Positions 37,715-49,687 of a stretch of DNA of 64,000 nucleotides are shown one piece after another. Made by a program: the position numbers and the translations under genes. The notes beneath the pieces are model-generated. The model saw only the letters and a list, made by a program, of their open reading frames with translations, ran no database searches and had not been told where the DNA came from. Positions within the stretch are counted from its first letter, which is position 1, and every line of letters starts with the position of its first letter. Source of the stretch: Aristolochia californica (Eukaryota > Streptophyta > Magnoliopsida > Piperales > Aristolochiaceae); NCBI GenBank assembly GCA_029961685.1, contig JARWKL010000008.1, positions 25,431,119 to 25,495,118 of the forward strand. The letters are read 5' to 3'.

Positions 37715-39719
37715 GTGTGGTTGGATATTTACCAGAGCCAAACTACCCAGTTTTTGCCATTTCTTAAAAATCACAGATACTTTTTGGAATTATCTCTCTC
37801 AGCATTTGTGCATTTCCATTTTGGAAGTTCAGTTTTTTTTTTCAGATCCAAACTTGAGTTTTGACTCTCCCATTTTTCTCTTAAACAAAAACAATATAAG
37901 GCAAATAGATTGCAACAAAGTGAAAATTTTAGAGTTTATGTATACAAAAAAATATGAAAATTATTATAAATGTAAGTGAAGCAAATTATTTCAAGCACTA
38001 AAAATGAAGTCCAAAGTTTTGTAATCCATGTTTGGGAAATTCCACTAGTACAACCCCTAATAGCTTGGTGGAATTTTATAGGAAAGAGACTTCTAATTGA
38101 TGCTAACATGTTTTAAATGTGGAGGAAATGCTTTCCAAAAACATGTTGAGGATGCAAGTGACCTAATGAACCAAAAATTTTAAGGAGCAGAAAAAACTAA
38201 ATTCTCTAGTTAACTTGTGGTTGGATATTTACCAAAGCCAAACTACCCACTTTTTGCCAATCCTTAAAAATCACAGATACTTTTTTAGAATTATCTCTCT
38301 CAGCATTTGTGCATTTCCAATTTGGTTGTTCAAATTTTTTTTTTAGATCCAAACTTGAGTTTTCTCTCTCCCATTTTTCTCGTAAAGAAAAATGATATAA
38401 GGCAAATAGATCGCAACAAAATGAAAATTTAGAGTTTTTGTATGCAAAAAATATTGAAAACTATAAAAAATGTAAGTGAAGAAAATTATTTCACGCACTA
38501 AAAATGAACACAAAAGTTTTGTTATCCACGTTTGGAAAATTCGATTAGTACAACCCTTAATAGCTTGGTGGAATTTTATAGGAAAGAGACTTCTAACTGA
38601 TCCTAATATGTTTAAAAATCTCTGGATATGCATGCCAGGAACATGTTGAAAAGGCAAGTGATCTAATGATCCAAAAATTTGAAGGAGTAGAAAAAAATAA
38701 ATTCTCAAGTTAACGTATGGTTGGATATTTACCAGAGCCAAACAACCCACATTTTGCCAATCCTTAAAAACCACAGATACTTTTTGGAATTATCTCTCTC
38801 AGCGTTTCTGCATTTCCATTTTGGAAGTTCAGTTGTTTTTTCAGATCCAAACTTGAGTTTTCACTCTCCCATTTTTCCCTTAAACAAAAAAGATATAAGG
38901 CAAATAGATCGCAACAAAGTGAAAATTTTAGAGTTTATGTACGCAAAAAAATATGAAAACTATAAAAAATGTAAGTGAAGCAAATGACTTCACGCAATAA
39001 AATGAACTCCAAAGTTTTGTAATCCTTGTCTGAGAAATTCCACTAGTACAACCCCTAATCGCTTAGAGGAATTTTATAGCAAAGAGACTTCTAATTGATC
39101 CAAACATGTTTTAAATGTGGTGGATATGCATGCCAGAAATATGTTGAGGATGCAAGTGACCTAATGATCCATAAATTTCAAGGAGTAGAAAAAATTAAAT
39201 TCTCAAGTTAACGTGTGGTTGGATATTTACCAGAGCCAAACAACCCACTTTTTTGCAATCCTTAAAAATCACAGATACTTTTTAGAACTATCTCTCTCAG
39301 TATTTTTCCATTTCCATTTTGGATGTTCAAATTTTTTTGTTTCACAAATTTTTTTAGAACTAGAGTTTTCAATCTCTCCTTTTTCTCATAAACAAAAAAG
39401 ATATAAGGCAAATTGATCACAACAAAATGAAAATTTTAATGTTGATGTATGCAAAAAATTTGTAAACTATAATAAATGGAAGTGAAGAAAATTATTTCAC
39501 GCACTAAAAATGAACACAAAAGTTTTGTTATCCATGTTTGGGAAATTCGATAGCACAACCCCTAATAGCTTGGTGGAATTTTATATGAAAGAGACTTCTA
39601 ATTGATCCTAACATGTTTTAAATGTGGTGGATATGCATGCCAGAAACATGTTGAGGATGCAAATGACCTAATGATCCAAAAATTTCTTGGAGTTAAAAAA
39701 ACTAAATTCTCTAGTTAAC
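37715..39719 (+). repeat. Block B-C-B-A (four monomers)
   Basis: Starts: 37715 B, 38215 C, 38715 B, 39213 A. The A unit contains a small insertion at about 39340-39362 where the poly-T/CAG region is partly repeated ('tttgtttcac' then 'aaatttttttagaac'). It is the last clear A monomer of the window. Confidence 0.75.
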
Positions 39720-41706
39720 ATGTGGTTGGATATTTACCAAAGCCAAACTACCTACTTTTTGCAAATCCTTAAAAATCACAGATACTTTTGGAATTATATC
39801 TTTCCACATTTGTATATTTCCATTTTGGATGTTCAATTTTTTTTTTCAAATCCAAACTTGAGTTTTCTCTCTCCCACTTTTCTCGTAAACAAAAAAGATA
39901 TAAGGCAAATAGATCGCAACAAAATGAAAATTTTAGAGTAATGTATGCAAAAAATTTTGAAAACTAACATAAATGTAAGTGAAGAAAATTATTTCACGCA
40001 CTAAAAATGAACACTAATGTTTTGTTATCCATGTTTGGAAATTCCACTAGTACAACCCCTAATAGCTTGGTGGAATTTTATAGGAAAGAGACTTCTAAAT
40101 GATCCTAACATGTTTTAAATTTTGTGGATACTGATGCTGGAAACATATTGAGGATGCAAGTGACCTATGGATCCGAAAATTTCAAGGTGTAGAAAAAATT
40201 AAATTCTCAAGTTAATGTGTGGTTGGATATTTACAAGAGCCAAACACTCCACTTTTTACCTATCCTTAAAAATCACAGATAATGTTTTGAATTATCTCTC
40301 TCGGCATTTGTACATTTCAATTTTGGATGTTCATATTTTTTTTTGAGATCCAAACTTTAGTTATCACTCTCCCATTTTTCTCATACACAAAAAAGATATA
40401 AGGCAAGTAGATCGCAACAAAATGAAAATTTAAGAGATTTTGTGGGCAAAAAAAATTGAAAACTATAATAATTGTAAGTGAAGAAAATTATTTCCAACAC
40501 TAAAAATGAACTCCAATGTTTTGTTATCTATTTTCGGGAAATTGCACTAGTACAACCCCTAATTGCTTCGTGGAATTTTATTGGAAAGAGACTTCTAACT
40601 GATCCTAACATGTTTTAAATGTTGTGGATATGCAGGCCAGAAACATGTTGAGGATGAGAGTGACCTAATGATTTAAAATTTTCAAAGAGTAGATAAAATT
40701 AAATTCTCAAGTTAACGTGTGGTTGTGTATTTACCAGAGCCAAACAACCCACTTTTTGCGTATCTATAAAAATCAAAGATATATTTTGGAATTATCTCTC
40801 TCAGCATATGTGCATTTCCATTTTGGATGTTCAATTTTTTTTGTTTCAGATCCAAACTTGAGTTTCCACTCTCCCATTTTTCTTGTAAAAAAAAAGATAT
40901 AAGGCAAATAGATCGCAACAAAATGAAAATTTTAGATTTTATGTATGAAATTTTTTTTGAAAACTTGAATAAATGTAAGTGAAGAAAAATATTTCACACA
41001 CTAAAAATGAACACAAAATTTTTGTTACCCTTGTTTGGGAAATTCGATTAATACAACCCCTAATAGCTTGGTGGAATTTTATAGGAAAAAGACTTCTAAC
41101 TGATCCTAACATGTTTTATATGTGGTCGATAGGCATGCCAGAAACATGTTGAGAATGCAAGTGACCTAATGATCCAAAAAGTTCAAGGAGTAGAAAAAAT
41201 TTAATTCTCAAGATAACTTGTGGATGGATATTTACCAGAGCCAAACAACCCATTTTTTGCCAATCCTTAAAAATAACAAATACTTTTTGGAATTATCTCT
41301 CTCTGCATTTGTGCATTTCCATTTTGGAAGTTCAGATTTTTTTTTCAGATCCAAACTTGAGTTTTCACTCTCCCTTTTTTCTGATAAACAAAAAACATAT
41401 GAGGAAAATAGATCGCAACAAAGTGAAAATTTTAGAGTTTATGTATGCAAAAAAAATTGAAAACTAAGTGAAGAAAATTATTTCATGCACTAAAAATGAA
41501 CTCCAAAGTTTTGTTATCCATGTTTGGGAAATTCCACTAGTACAACCCCTAATAGCGTGGTGGAATTTTATAGGAAAGAGACTTCTAACTGATACTAACA
41601 TGTTTTAAATGAGGTGGATATGCATGGCAGAAACTTGTTGAGGTTGCAAGTGACTTAATGATCCTAAAATTTCAAGGAGAAGAAAAACTTAAATTCTCAA
41701 ATTAAC
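39720..41706 (+). repeat. Transition zone between left and right monomer sets
   Basis: Starts: 39720 (C), 40217 (E-like, 'ccactttttacctatcc'), 40717 (L-like, 'tatgaaattttttttg'), 41218 (B-like, 'ggaagttcag' and 'caaagtgaaaa'). The left-hand marks 'attcgattag' and 'aacaaagtgaaaa' occur for the last time here. Right-hand marks such as 'tttgcctatcc' and 'attccactag' become the rule from here on. Confidence 0.7.
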
Positions 41707-41970
41707 AGGTGGTTGGATATTTACCAGAGCCAAACAACCTAGTTTTTGCCTATCCTTAAAAATCACAGTTACTTTTTGGTATTATCTCTCTCAGCATTTG
41801 TAGGTTTCCATTTTGGATGTGAAGATTTTTTTTTCAGATCCAAACTTGAGTTTTCACTCTCCCAATTTTCTCGTTAACAAAAAAGATATAAGGCAAACAG
41901 ATCGCAACAAAATAAAAATTTTAGAGTTTATTAATGCAAAAAAAATTGAAAACTAAGTGAAGAAAATTAT
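41452..41970 (+). repeat. Same 11-bp deletion in two adjacent monomers
   Basis: At 41459-41473 and again at 41948-41962 the text is 'gaaaactaagtgaag', where the other monomers have 'gaaaactataataaatg' followed by 'taagtgaag'. The loss removes AATAAA and disrupts GTAAGT. The two monomers otherwise belong to different classes (B-like and G-like), so the shared deletion suggests local transfer (gene conversion or exchange). Confidence 0.85.
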
Positions 41971-43694
41971 TTCATGCACTAAAAATGAACTCCAAACTTT
42001 TGTTATCCATGTGTGGGAAATTCCACTCGTTCAACCCCTAATAGCCTAGTGGAAATTTATAGGAAAAAGACTTCTAACTGATCCTAACATGTTATAAATG
42101 TGGTGGATATGCATGCCAAAAACATGTTGAGGATTCAAGTGACCTAATGATCCAAGAATTTCAAGGATTAGAAAAATTAAATTCTCAAGTTAACGTGTGG
42201 TTGGATATTTACCAGAGCTTAACTACCCACTTTTTTCCTATCCTTAAAAATTATAGATACTTTTTGGAATTATCTGTCTCAGCATTTGTGCATTTCTATT
42301 TTGAATGTTCAAATTATTTTTTCAAATCCAAACTTGAGTTTTCACTCTCCCATTTTTCTCGTAAATAAAAAAAGATATAAGGCAAATACATTGCAACAAA
42401 ATGAAAATTTTAGAGTTTATATATGCAAAAATATTTGAAAACTGTAATAAATGTAAGTGAAAAAAATTATTTCACGCACTAAAAATCAACTCCAAAGTTT
42501 TCTTATCCATTTTTGGGAAATTCCACTAGTACAACGCCTAATAGCTTGGTGGAATTTTATAGGAAAGAGACTTCTAACTGATTCTTAAATTTTTTAAATC
42601 TGGTGGATATGCATGCCAAAAACATGTTGAGGATGCAAGTGACCTAATCATCCAAAAATTTCAAGGAGAAGAAAAAATTAAATTCTCGAATTAACATGTG
42701 GTTGGATATTTACTTGAGCCAAACAACCCACTTTTTGCCTATCCTTAAAAATCATAGATACTTTTTAGAATTATCTCTCTCAGCATTTGTGCATTTTCAG
42801 TTTGGATGTTTAGATTTTTTTTTTCATATCCAAACTTTAGTTTTGACTCTCCCATTTACTCGTCAACAAAAAATATATAAGGCAAATAGATCGCAACAAA
42901 ATGAAAATATTAGAGTTTATGTATGTAAAAAAACTTGAACACAATAACAAAAGTAAGTGAAGAAAATTATTTAAAGCACTAAAAATGAACTCCAAAGTTT
43001 TGTTATCCATTTTTGGGAAATTCCACTAGTACAACGCCTCATAGTTTGGTGGAATTTTATAGGAAAGAGACTTCTAACCGATCCTAACATGTTTTAAATC
43101 TGGAGGATATGCATGCCAGAAACATGTTGGGGATGCAAGTGACCTATTGATCCAAAATTTCATGGAGTAGAAAAAATTAAATTCTCAAGTTAACATGTGG
43201 TTGGATATTTACCAGAGCCAAACAACCCACTTTTTGCTTATCCTTAAAAATCACAGATATTTTTTGCAATTATCTCTCTCTGCATTTGTGCATTTCCATT
43301 TTGGATGTTCAAATTTTTTTTTTCAGATCCAAACTTGAGTTTTCACTCTCCCATTTTTCTTGTCAACAAAAAAGATATAAGGCAAATAGATCGCAACAAA
43401 ATGAACATTTTAGAGTTTATGTATGTAAAACAATTTGAAAACAAAATAAATGTAAGTGAAGAAAATTATTTCACGCAATAGAAATGAACTCTAAAGTTTT
43501 TTTATCCATGTTTTGGAAAATCCACTAGTACAACCCCTAATAGCGTGGTGGAATTTTATGGGAAAGAGACTTCTAACTGATCCTAACATGTTTTAAATGT
43601 GTTGGATATGCATGGTAGAAACTTGTTGAGGTTGCAAGTGACTTAACGATCCTAAAATTTCAAGGAGAAGAAAAAATTAAATTCTCTAGTTAAG
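41707..43694 (+). repeat. Right-hand block G-I-K-J (four monomers)
   Basis: Starts: 41707 G, 42195 I, 42696 K, 43195 J. Class marks: G has a poly-T tract after 'gatgt.aagat', 'cccaattttctcg' and 'gcaaagagatcg' (here 'gcaaacagatcg'). I has 'cttttttcctatcc' and 'gaatgttcaaat'. K has 'gatgtttagattttt' and 'catttactcgtcaac'. J has 'ttcttgtcaac', 'cacgcaatagaaatg' and 'agcgtggtgg'. Confidence 0.68.
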
Positions 43695-45691
43695 GTTTGG
43701 CTGGATATTTACCTGAGCAAAACAACCCAGTCTTTGCCTATCCTTAAAAATCACAGATACTTTTTAGAATTATCCCTCTCAGCATTTGTACATTTCCCTT
43801 TTGGATGTTAAGATTTTTTTTCAGATCCAAACTTGAGTTTTCACTCTCCCAATTTTCTCATAAAAAAAAAATATAAGGCAAAGAGATTGCAACAAAATAA
43901 AAATTTTAGAGTTCATCAATGCAAAAAAATTTGAAATGTATAATAAATGTAAGTGAAGAAAATTATTTCATTCACTAAAAATGAACTCCAAATTTTCTTC
44001 TCCATGTTTTGGAAATTCCACTAGTACAACCCCTAATAGCCTTGTGGAAATTTAAAGGAAAAAGACTTCTAACTGATCCTAACATGTTTTAAATGTGGTG
44101 GATATGCATGCCAGAAACATGTTGAGGATTCTAGTGACCTAATGATCCCAAAATTTCAAGGAGTTGAAGAAATTAAATTCTCAAGTTAACGTGTGGTTGG
44201 ATATTTACCAGAGCCAAACAACCCACTTTTTGCCTATCCTTAAAAATCACAGATAATTTTTGGAATTATCTCTCTCAGCATTTGTGCATTTCCATTTTGG
44301 ATGTTCAGATTTTTTTTTTCAAATCCAAACTTGAGTTTTCACTCTCCCATTTTTCTCGTAAACAAAAAAAAATATAAGGCAAATAGATCGCAACAAAATG
44401 AAAATTTTAGAGTTTATGTATGCAAAAAAATTTGAAAACTGCAATAAATGTAAGTGAAGAAAATTATTTCACGCACTAAAAATGAACTCCAAAGTTTTGT
44501 TATCAATTTTTGGGAAATTCCACTAATACAATGCCTAATAGCTTGGTGGAATTTTATAGGAATGAGGCTTCTAACTGATCCTTAAATGTTTTAAATGTGG
44601 TGGATATGCATGCCAGAAACATGTTGAGTATGCAAGCGACCTAATGATCCAAAAATTTCATGGAGTAGAAAAAATTAAATTCTCAAGTTAACATGTGGTT
44701 GGATATTTACTAGAGACAAACAACCCATTTTTTCCCTATCCTTAAAAATCACAGATACTTTTTGGAATTATCTCTCTTAGCATTTGTGCATTTCCATTTT
44801 AAATGTTCAAATTTTTTTTCAGATCCAAACTTGAGTTTTCACTCTCCCATTTTTCTCGTAAACAAAAAGACATGTAAGGCAAAAAGATCGCAACAAAATG
44901 AAAATTTAAGAGTTTATGTACGCAAAAATATTTGAAAACTACAATAAATGTAAGTGAAGAAATTTATGTCACGCACTAAAAATGAACTCCAAAGGTTTGT
45001 TATCCATTTTATGGAAATTCGACTAGTACAACCCCTAATAGCATGGTGGAATTTTATAGGAAAGAGACTCCTAACTGATCCTAACATATTTTAAATGTGG
45101 TGGATATCCATGCCAGAAACATGTTGAGGATGCAAGTGACCTAATGATCCAAAAATTTCAAGGAGAAGAATAAATTAAATTCTCAAGTTAACGTGTGGTT
45201 GGATATTTACCGGAGCCAAACAACCCACTTTTTGCCTATCCTTAAAAATCACAGATATTTTTTGGAATTATCTCTCTCAGCATTTGGGTATTTCCATTTT
45301 GAATGTTCAAATTTTTTTGTTTCAGATCCAAACTTGAGTTTTCTCTCTCCCATTTATCGCGTAAATAAAAAATATATACGCAAATAAATCGCAACAAAAT
45401 GAAAATTTTAGAGTTTAATTTTGAAAAAAATTTGAAAATTTTAATAAATGTAGGTAAAGAAAATTATTTCAGGCACTAAAAATGAACACAAAAGTTTTGT
45501 TATCCATGTTTGGGAAATTCGACTAGTACAACCCCTAATAGCTTGGTGGATTTTTATAGGAAAAAGACTTCTAACTGATCCTAACATGTTTTAAATGTGG
45601 TGGATCTGCATGCCAGAAACATGTTGAGGATGCAAGTGACCTAATGATCCAAAATTTAATGCAGTAGAAAAAATTAAATTCTCAAGTTAAC
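43695..45691 (+). repeat. Right-hand block G-H/I-I'-I (four monomers)
   Basis: Starts: 43695 G ('cagtctttgcc', 'agccttgtgg'), 44191 (H/I, 'aactgcaataaatg' and 'atgcctaatagc'), 44693 I' ('aaaaagacatg', 'attcgactag', 'tagcatggtgg', 'atatccatgcc'), 45193 I-like. The unit at 44191 has 'ccttaaatgtttt' in place of 'cctaacatgtttt', which destroys the left arm of the hairpin. Confidence 0.66.
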
Positions 45692-47686
45692 GTGTGGTTG
45701 GATATTTACCAGAGCCAAAACACCCACTTTTTGCCTATCCTTAAAAATCACGGATACTTTTTGGAATTATCTCTCTCAGCATTTGGGCATTTCCATTAAT
45801 GACGTTCAAATTTTTTTTTTCAGATTCAAACTTGAGTTTTCACTCTCCCATTTTTCTTGTCAACAAAAAAGATATAAGGCAAATAGATCGCAACAAAATG
45901 AAAGTTTTAGAGTTTATGTATGTTAAAAAATTTGAATACAATAATAAATGTTAGTGAAGAAAATTATTTCACGCAATAAAAATGAACTCCAAAATTTTGT
46001 TATCCATGTTTGGGAAAATCCACTAGTATAACCCCAAATAGCGTGGGGGAATTTTATAGGAAAGAGACTTCTAACTGATCCTAACATGTTTTAAATGTGG
46101 TGGATATGCATGGCAGAAACTTGTTGAGGTTGCAAGTGACTTAATGATCCTAAATTTCTAGGAGAAGAAAAAATTCAATTCTCATGTTAACGTGTGGTTG
46201 GATATTTACCAGAGCCAAGCAACCCAGTTTTTGCCTATCCTTAAAAATCACAGATAATTTTTGGAATTATCTCTCTCAGCTTTTGTAGATTTCCATTATG
46301 GATGTTAAGATTTTTTTTTCAGATCCAAACTTGAGTTTTCACTCTCCCAATTTTCTCGTAAAAAAAATGATATAAGGCAATGAGATCGCAACAAAATAAA
46401 AATTTTAGAGTTTATCAATGCAAAAAAATTTGAAAACTATAATAAATGTAAGTGAAGAAAATTATTTCATGCACTGAAAATGAACTCCAAAGTTTTGTTA
46501 TCCATGTTGGGGAAATTCCACTAGTACAACCCCTGATAGCCATGTGGAAATTTATAGGAAAAAGACTTCTAACTGATCCTAACATGTTTTAAATGTGGTG
46601 GATATGCATGCTAGAAACATGTTGAGGATTCAAGTGACCTAATGATCCAAAAATTTCAAGGAGTTGAAGAAATTAAATTCTCAAGTTAACATGTGGTTGA
46701 ATATTTACCAGAGCCAAACAACCCACTTTTTTCCTATGATTAAAAATCACAGATACTTTTTGGAATTATCTGTCTCAGCATTTGTGCATTTCCATTTTGA
46801 ATGTTCAAATTTTTCTTTCAAATCCAAACTTGAGTTTCCACTCTCCCATTTTTCTCGTAAACAAAAAAAGATATAAAGCAAATAGATCGCAACAAAATGA
46901 AAATTTTCGAGTTTATGTATGCAAAAAAATTTGAAAAATATAATAAATGTAAGTGAAGAAAATTATTTCATACACAAAAAATGAATTCCAAATTTTTTTT
47001 ATCCATGTTTGGGAAATTCCACTAGTACCCTAATAGCTTGGTGGAATTTTATAGGAAAGAGACTTCTAATTGACCCTAACATGTTTTGAATGTGGTGGAT
47101 ATTCATGTCAGAAACATGTTGACAATGCAAGTGACCTAATGATCCAAAATTTTCAAGGAGTAGAAAAAAATAAATTCTCAAGTTAATGTATGGTTGGATA
47201 TTTAACAGAGCCAAACAACCCACTTTTTTCCTATCCTTAAAAGTCACAGATACTTTTTGGAATTATCTCTATCAGCATTTGTCCATTTCCATTTTGGATG
47301 TTCAAATTTTTTTCTTTCAGATCCAAACTTGAGTTTGCACTCTCCCATTTTTCTCGGAAACAAAAAAGATATAAGGCAAATAGATCGCAACAAAATGAAA
47401 TTTTTAGAGTTTATGTATGAAAATTTTTTTGAAAACTTTCATAAATGTAAGTGAAGAAAAATATTTCACACACTAAAAATGAACTCCAAAGTTTTGTTAT
47501 CCATGTTTGGGAAATTCCACTTGTACAACCCCTAATAGCTTGGTGGAATTTTATAGGAAAAAGACTTCTAACTGATCCTAACATGTTTTAAATGTAGTGG
47601 ATATGCATGCCATAAACATGTTGAGGATTCAATTGACCTAATCATCCTAAAATTTCGAATAGAAAAAATTAAATTCTCAAGTTAAC
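45692..47686 (+). repeat. Right-hand block J-G-I-L (four monomers)
   Basis: Starts: 45692 J, 46192 G, 46691 I, 47188 L. L is marked by 'aacagagcc', 'tttttttctttcag' and 'tatgaaaatttttttgaaaa', in which the A-run after 'tatg' is changed into a T-run. Confidence 0.68.
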
Positions 47687-49687
47687 GTGTGGTTGGATAT
47701 TTACCAGAGCCAAACAACCCAGTTTTTGCCAATCCATTAAAAACTGAGATACTTTTTGGAATTATCTCTCTCAGCATCTGTGCATTTCCATTATGCATGT
47801 TAAAATTTTTTTTTTCCTATCCAAACTTGAGTTTTCATTCTCCCAATTTTCTCATCAACAAGAAAGATATTAGGCAAATAGATCACAACAAAATGAAAAT
47901 TTTAGAGTTTATGTATGTAAAAAAATTAGAAAAGAAAAATAAATATAAGTGAAGAAAATTATTTCTCGCACTAAAAATGAACTCCAAAGTTTTGGTATCC
48001 ATGTTTGGGAAATTTCACTAGTACAACCCCAAATTGCTTGGAGGAATTTTATAGGAAAGGGACTTCTAAGTGATCCAAATATGTTTTAAATGTGGTGGAT
48101 ATGCATGCCAGAAACATGCTGAGGATGCAAGTGACGTAATGATCCAAAAATTTCAAGGAGTAGAAAAAATTAAATTCTCAAGTTAACGTGTGGTTGGATA
48201 TTTACCAGAGCCAAACAACCCATTTTTTGCCTATCGTTAAAAATCACAGATACTTTTTGGAATAATCTCTCTCAGCATTTGTGCAATTCTGTTTTGGATG
48301 TTCAAATTTTTTTTCAGATCCAAACTTGAGTTTTCACTCTCCCATTTTTCTGGTAAACATAAAAGATATAAGGCAAATAGATCGCAACAAAATGAAATTT
48401 TTAGAGTTTATGGATGCAAAAAAAATTGAAAACTGTAATAAATGTAAGTGAAGAAAATTATTTCACGCACTAAAAATTTACTCCAATGTTATGTTATCCA
48501 TTTTTTCGAAATTCCACTAGTACAACCCCTAATAGCTTAGTGGAATTTTATAGGAAAAAGACTTCTAATTGATCCTAACATGTTTTAAATGTGGTGGATA
48601 TGCTTGCTAGAAACAAGTTGAGGGTTCAAGCGACCTAATGATCCAAAATTTTCAAAGAGTAGAAAAAATTAAATTCTCAAGTTAATGTGTGGTGTGATAT
48701 TTACATGAACCAAACAACCCACTTTTTGCCTATCCTTAAAAATCACATATACTTTTTGGAATTATCTCTCTCTGTATTTGTGCATTTCCATTTTGGATGT
48801 TCAAATTTTTTTGCAAATCCAAACTTTAGATTTCACTCTCCCATTTTTCTTGTCAACAAAATAGATATAAGGCAAATAGAACGCAACAAAATGAAAATTT
48901 GAGAGTTTATGTATGTAAAAAAATTTGAACACAATAATAAATGTAAGTGAAGAAAATTATTTCATGCAATAAAAATGAACTCCAAAGATTTGCTATCCAT
49001 GTTTGGGAAATTCCACTAGAACAACCCGTAATAGCTTGGTGGAATTTTATAGGAAAGAGACTTCTAACTGATCCTAACATGTTTTATATCTGGAGGATAT
49101 GCATGGCAGAAACATGTTGAGGTTGGAAGTGACCTAATGATCCAAAAATTTCAAGGAGTATAAAAAATTAAATTCTCAATTTAACGTGTGGTTGGATATT
49201 TCCCATAGCCAAACAACCTAGTTATTGCCTTTCCATAAAAATCACATATACTTTTTAAAATTATCTCTATCAGCATTTGTGCATTTCCATTTTGGATGTT
49301 CAAATTTTTTTTTTTCATATCCAAACTTGAGTTTTCACTCTCCCATTTTTCTCGTAAACAAAAAAGATATAAGGCAAATAGATCGCAACAAAATGAAAAT
49401 TTTAGAGTTTATGAATGAATTTTTTTTTGAAAACTTTAATAAATGTAAGTGAAGAAAATTATTTCATGCACTAAAAATGAACTCCAAAGTTTTGTTATCC
49501 ATGTTTGGGAAATTCCACTAGTACAACCCTTAATAGCCTTGTGGAAATTTATAGGAAAAAGACTTCTAACTTATCCTAACATGTTTTAAATATGGTGGAT
49601 ATGCATGCAGGAAACATGTTGAGGATTCAAGTGACCTAATGATCCAAAAATTTCAAAGAGTTGAAGAAATTAAAATCTCAAGTTAAC
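47687..49687 (+). repeat. Right-hand block N-I-J/K-L (four monomers)
   Basis: Starts: 47687 N ('ctcatcaacaagaaag', 'atgttaaaattttt'), 48188 I-like ('aactgtaataaatg'), 48687 J/K-like ('tttgaacacaataataaatg'), 49186 L-like ('tttcccatagcc', 'tatgaatgaattttt'). The N class appears again at 57810, also directly after an L monomer. Confidence 0.65.

Noticed and set aside
39301..39365. Possible foreign insertion in the A monomer at 39213
   Set aside because: The extra bases are a partial repeat of the monomer's own poly-T/CAG stretch, so local slippage suffices.
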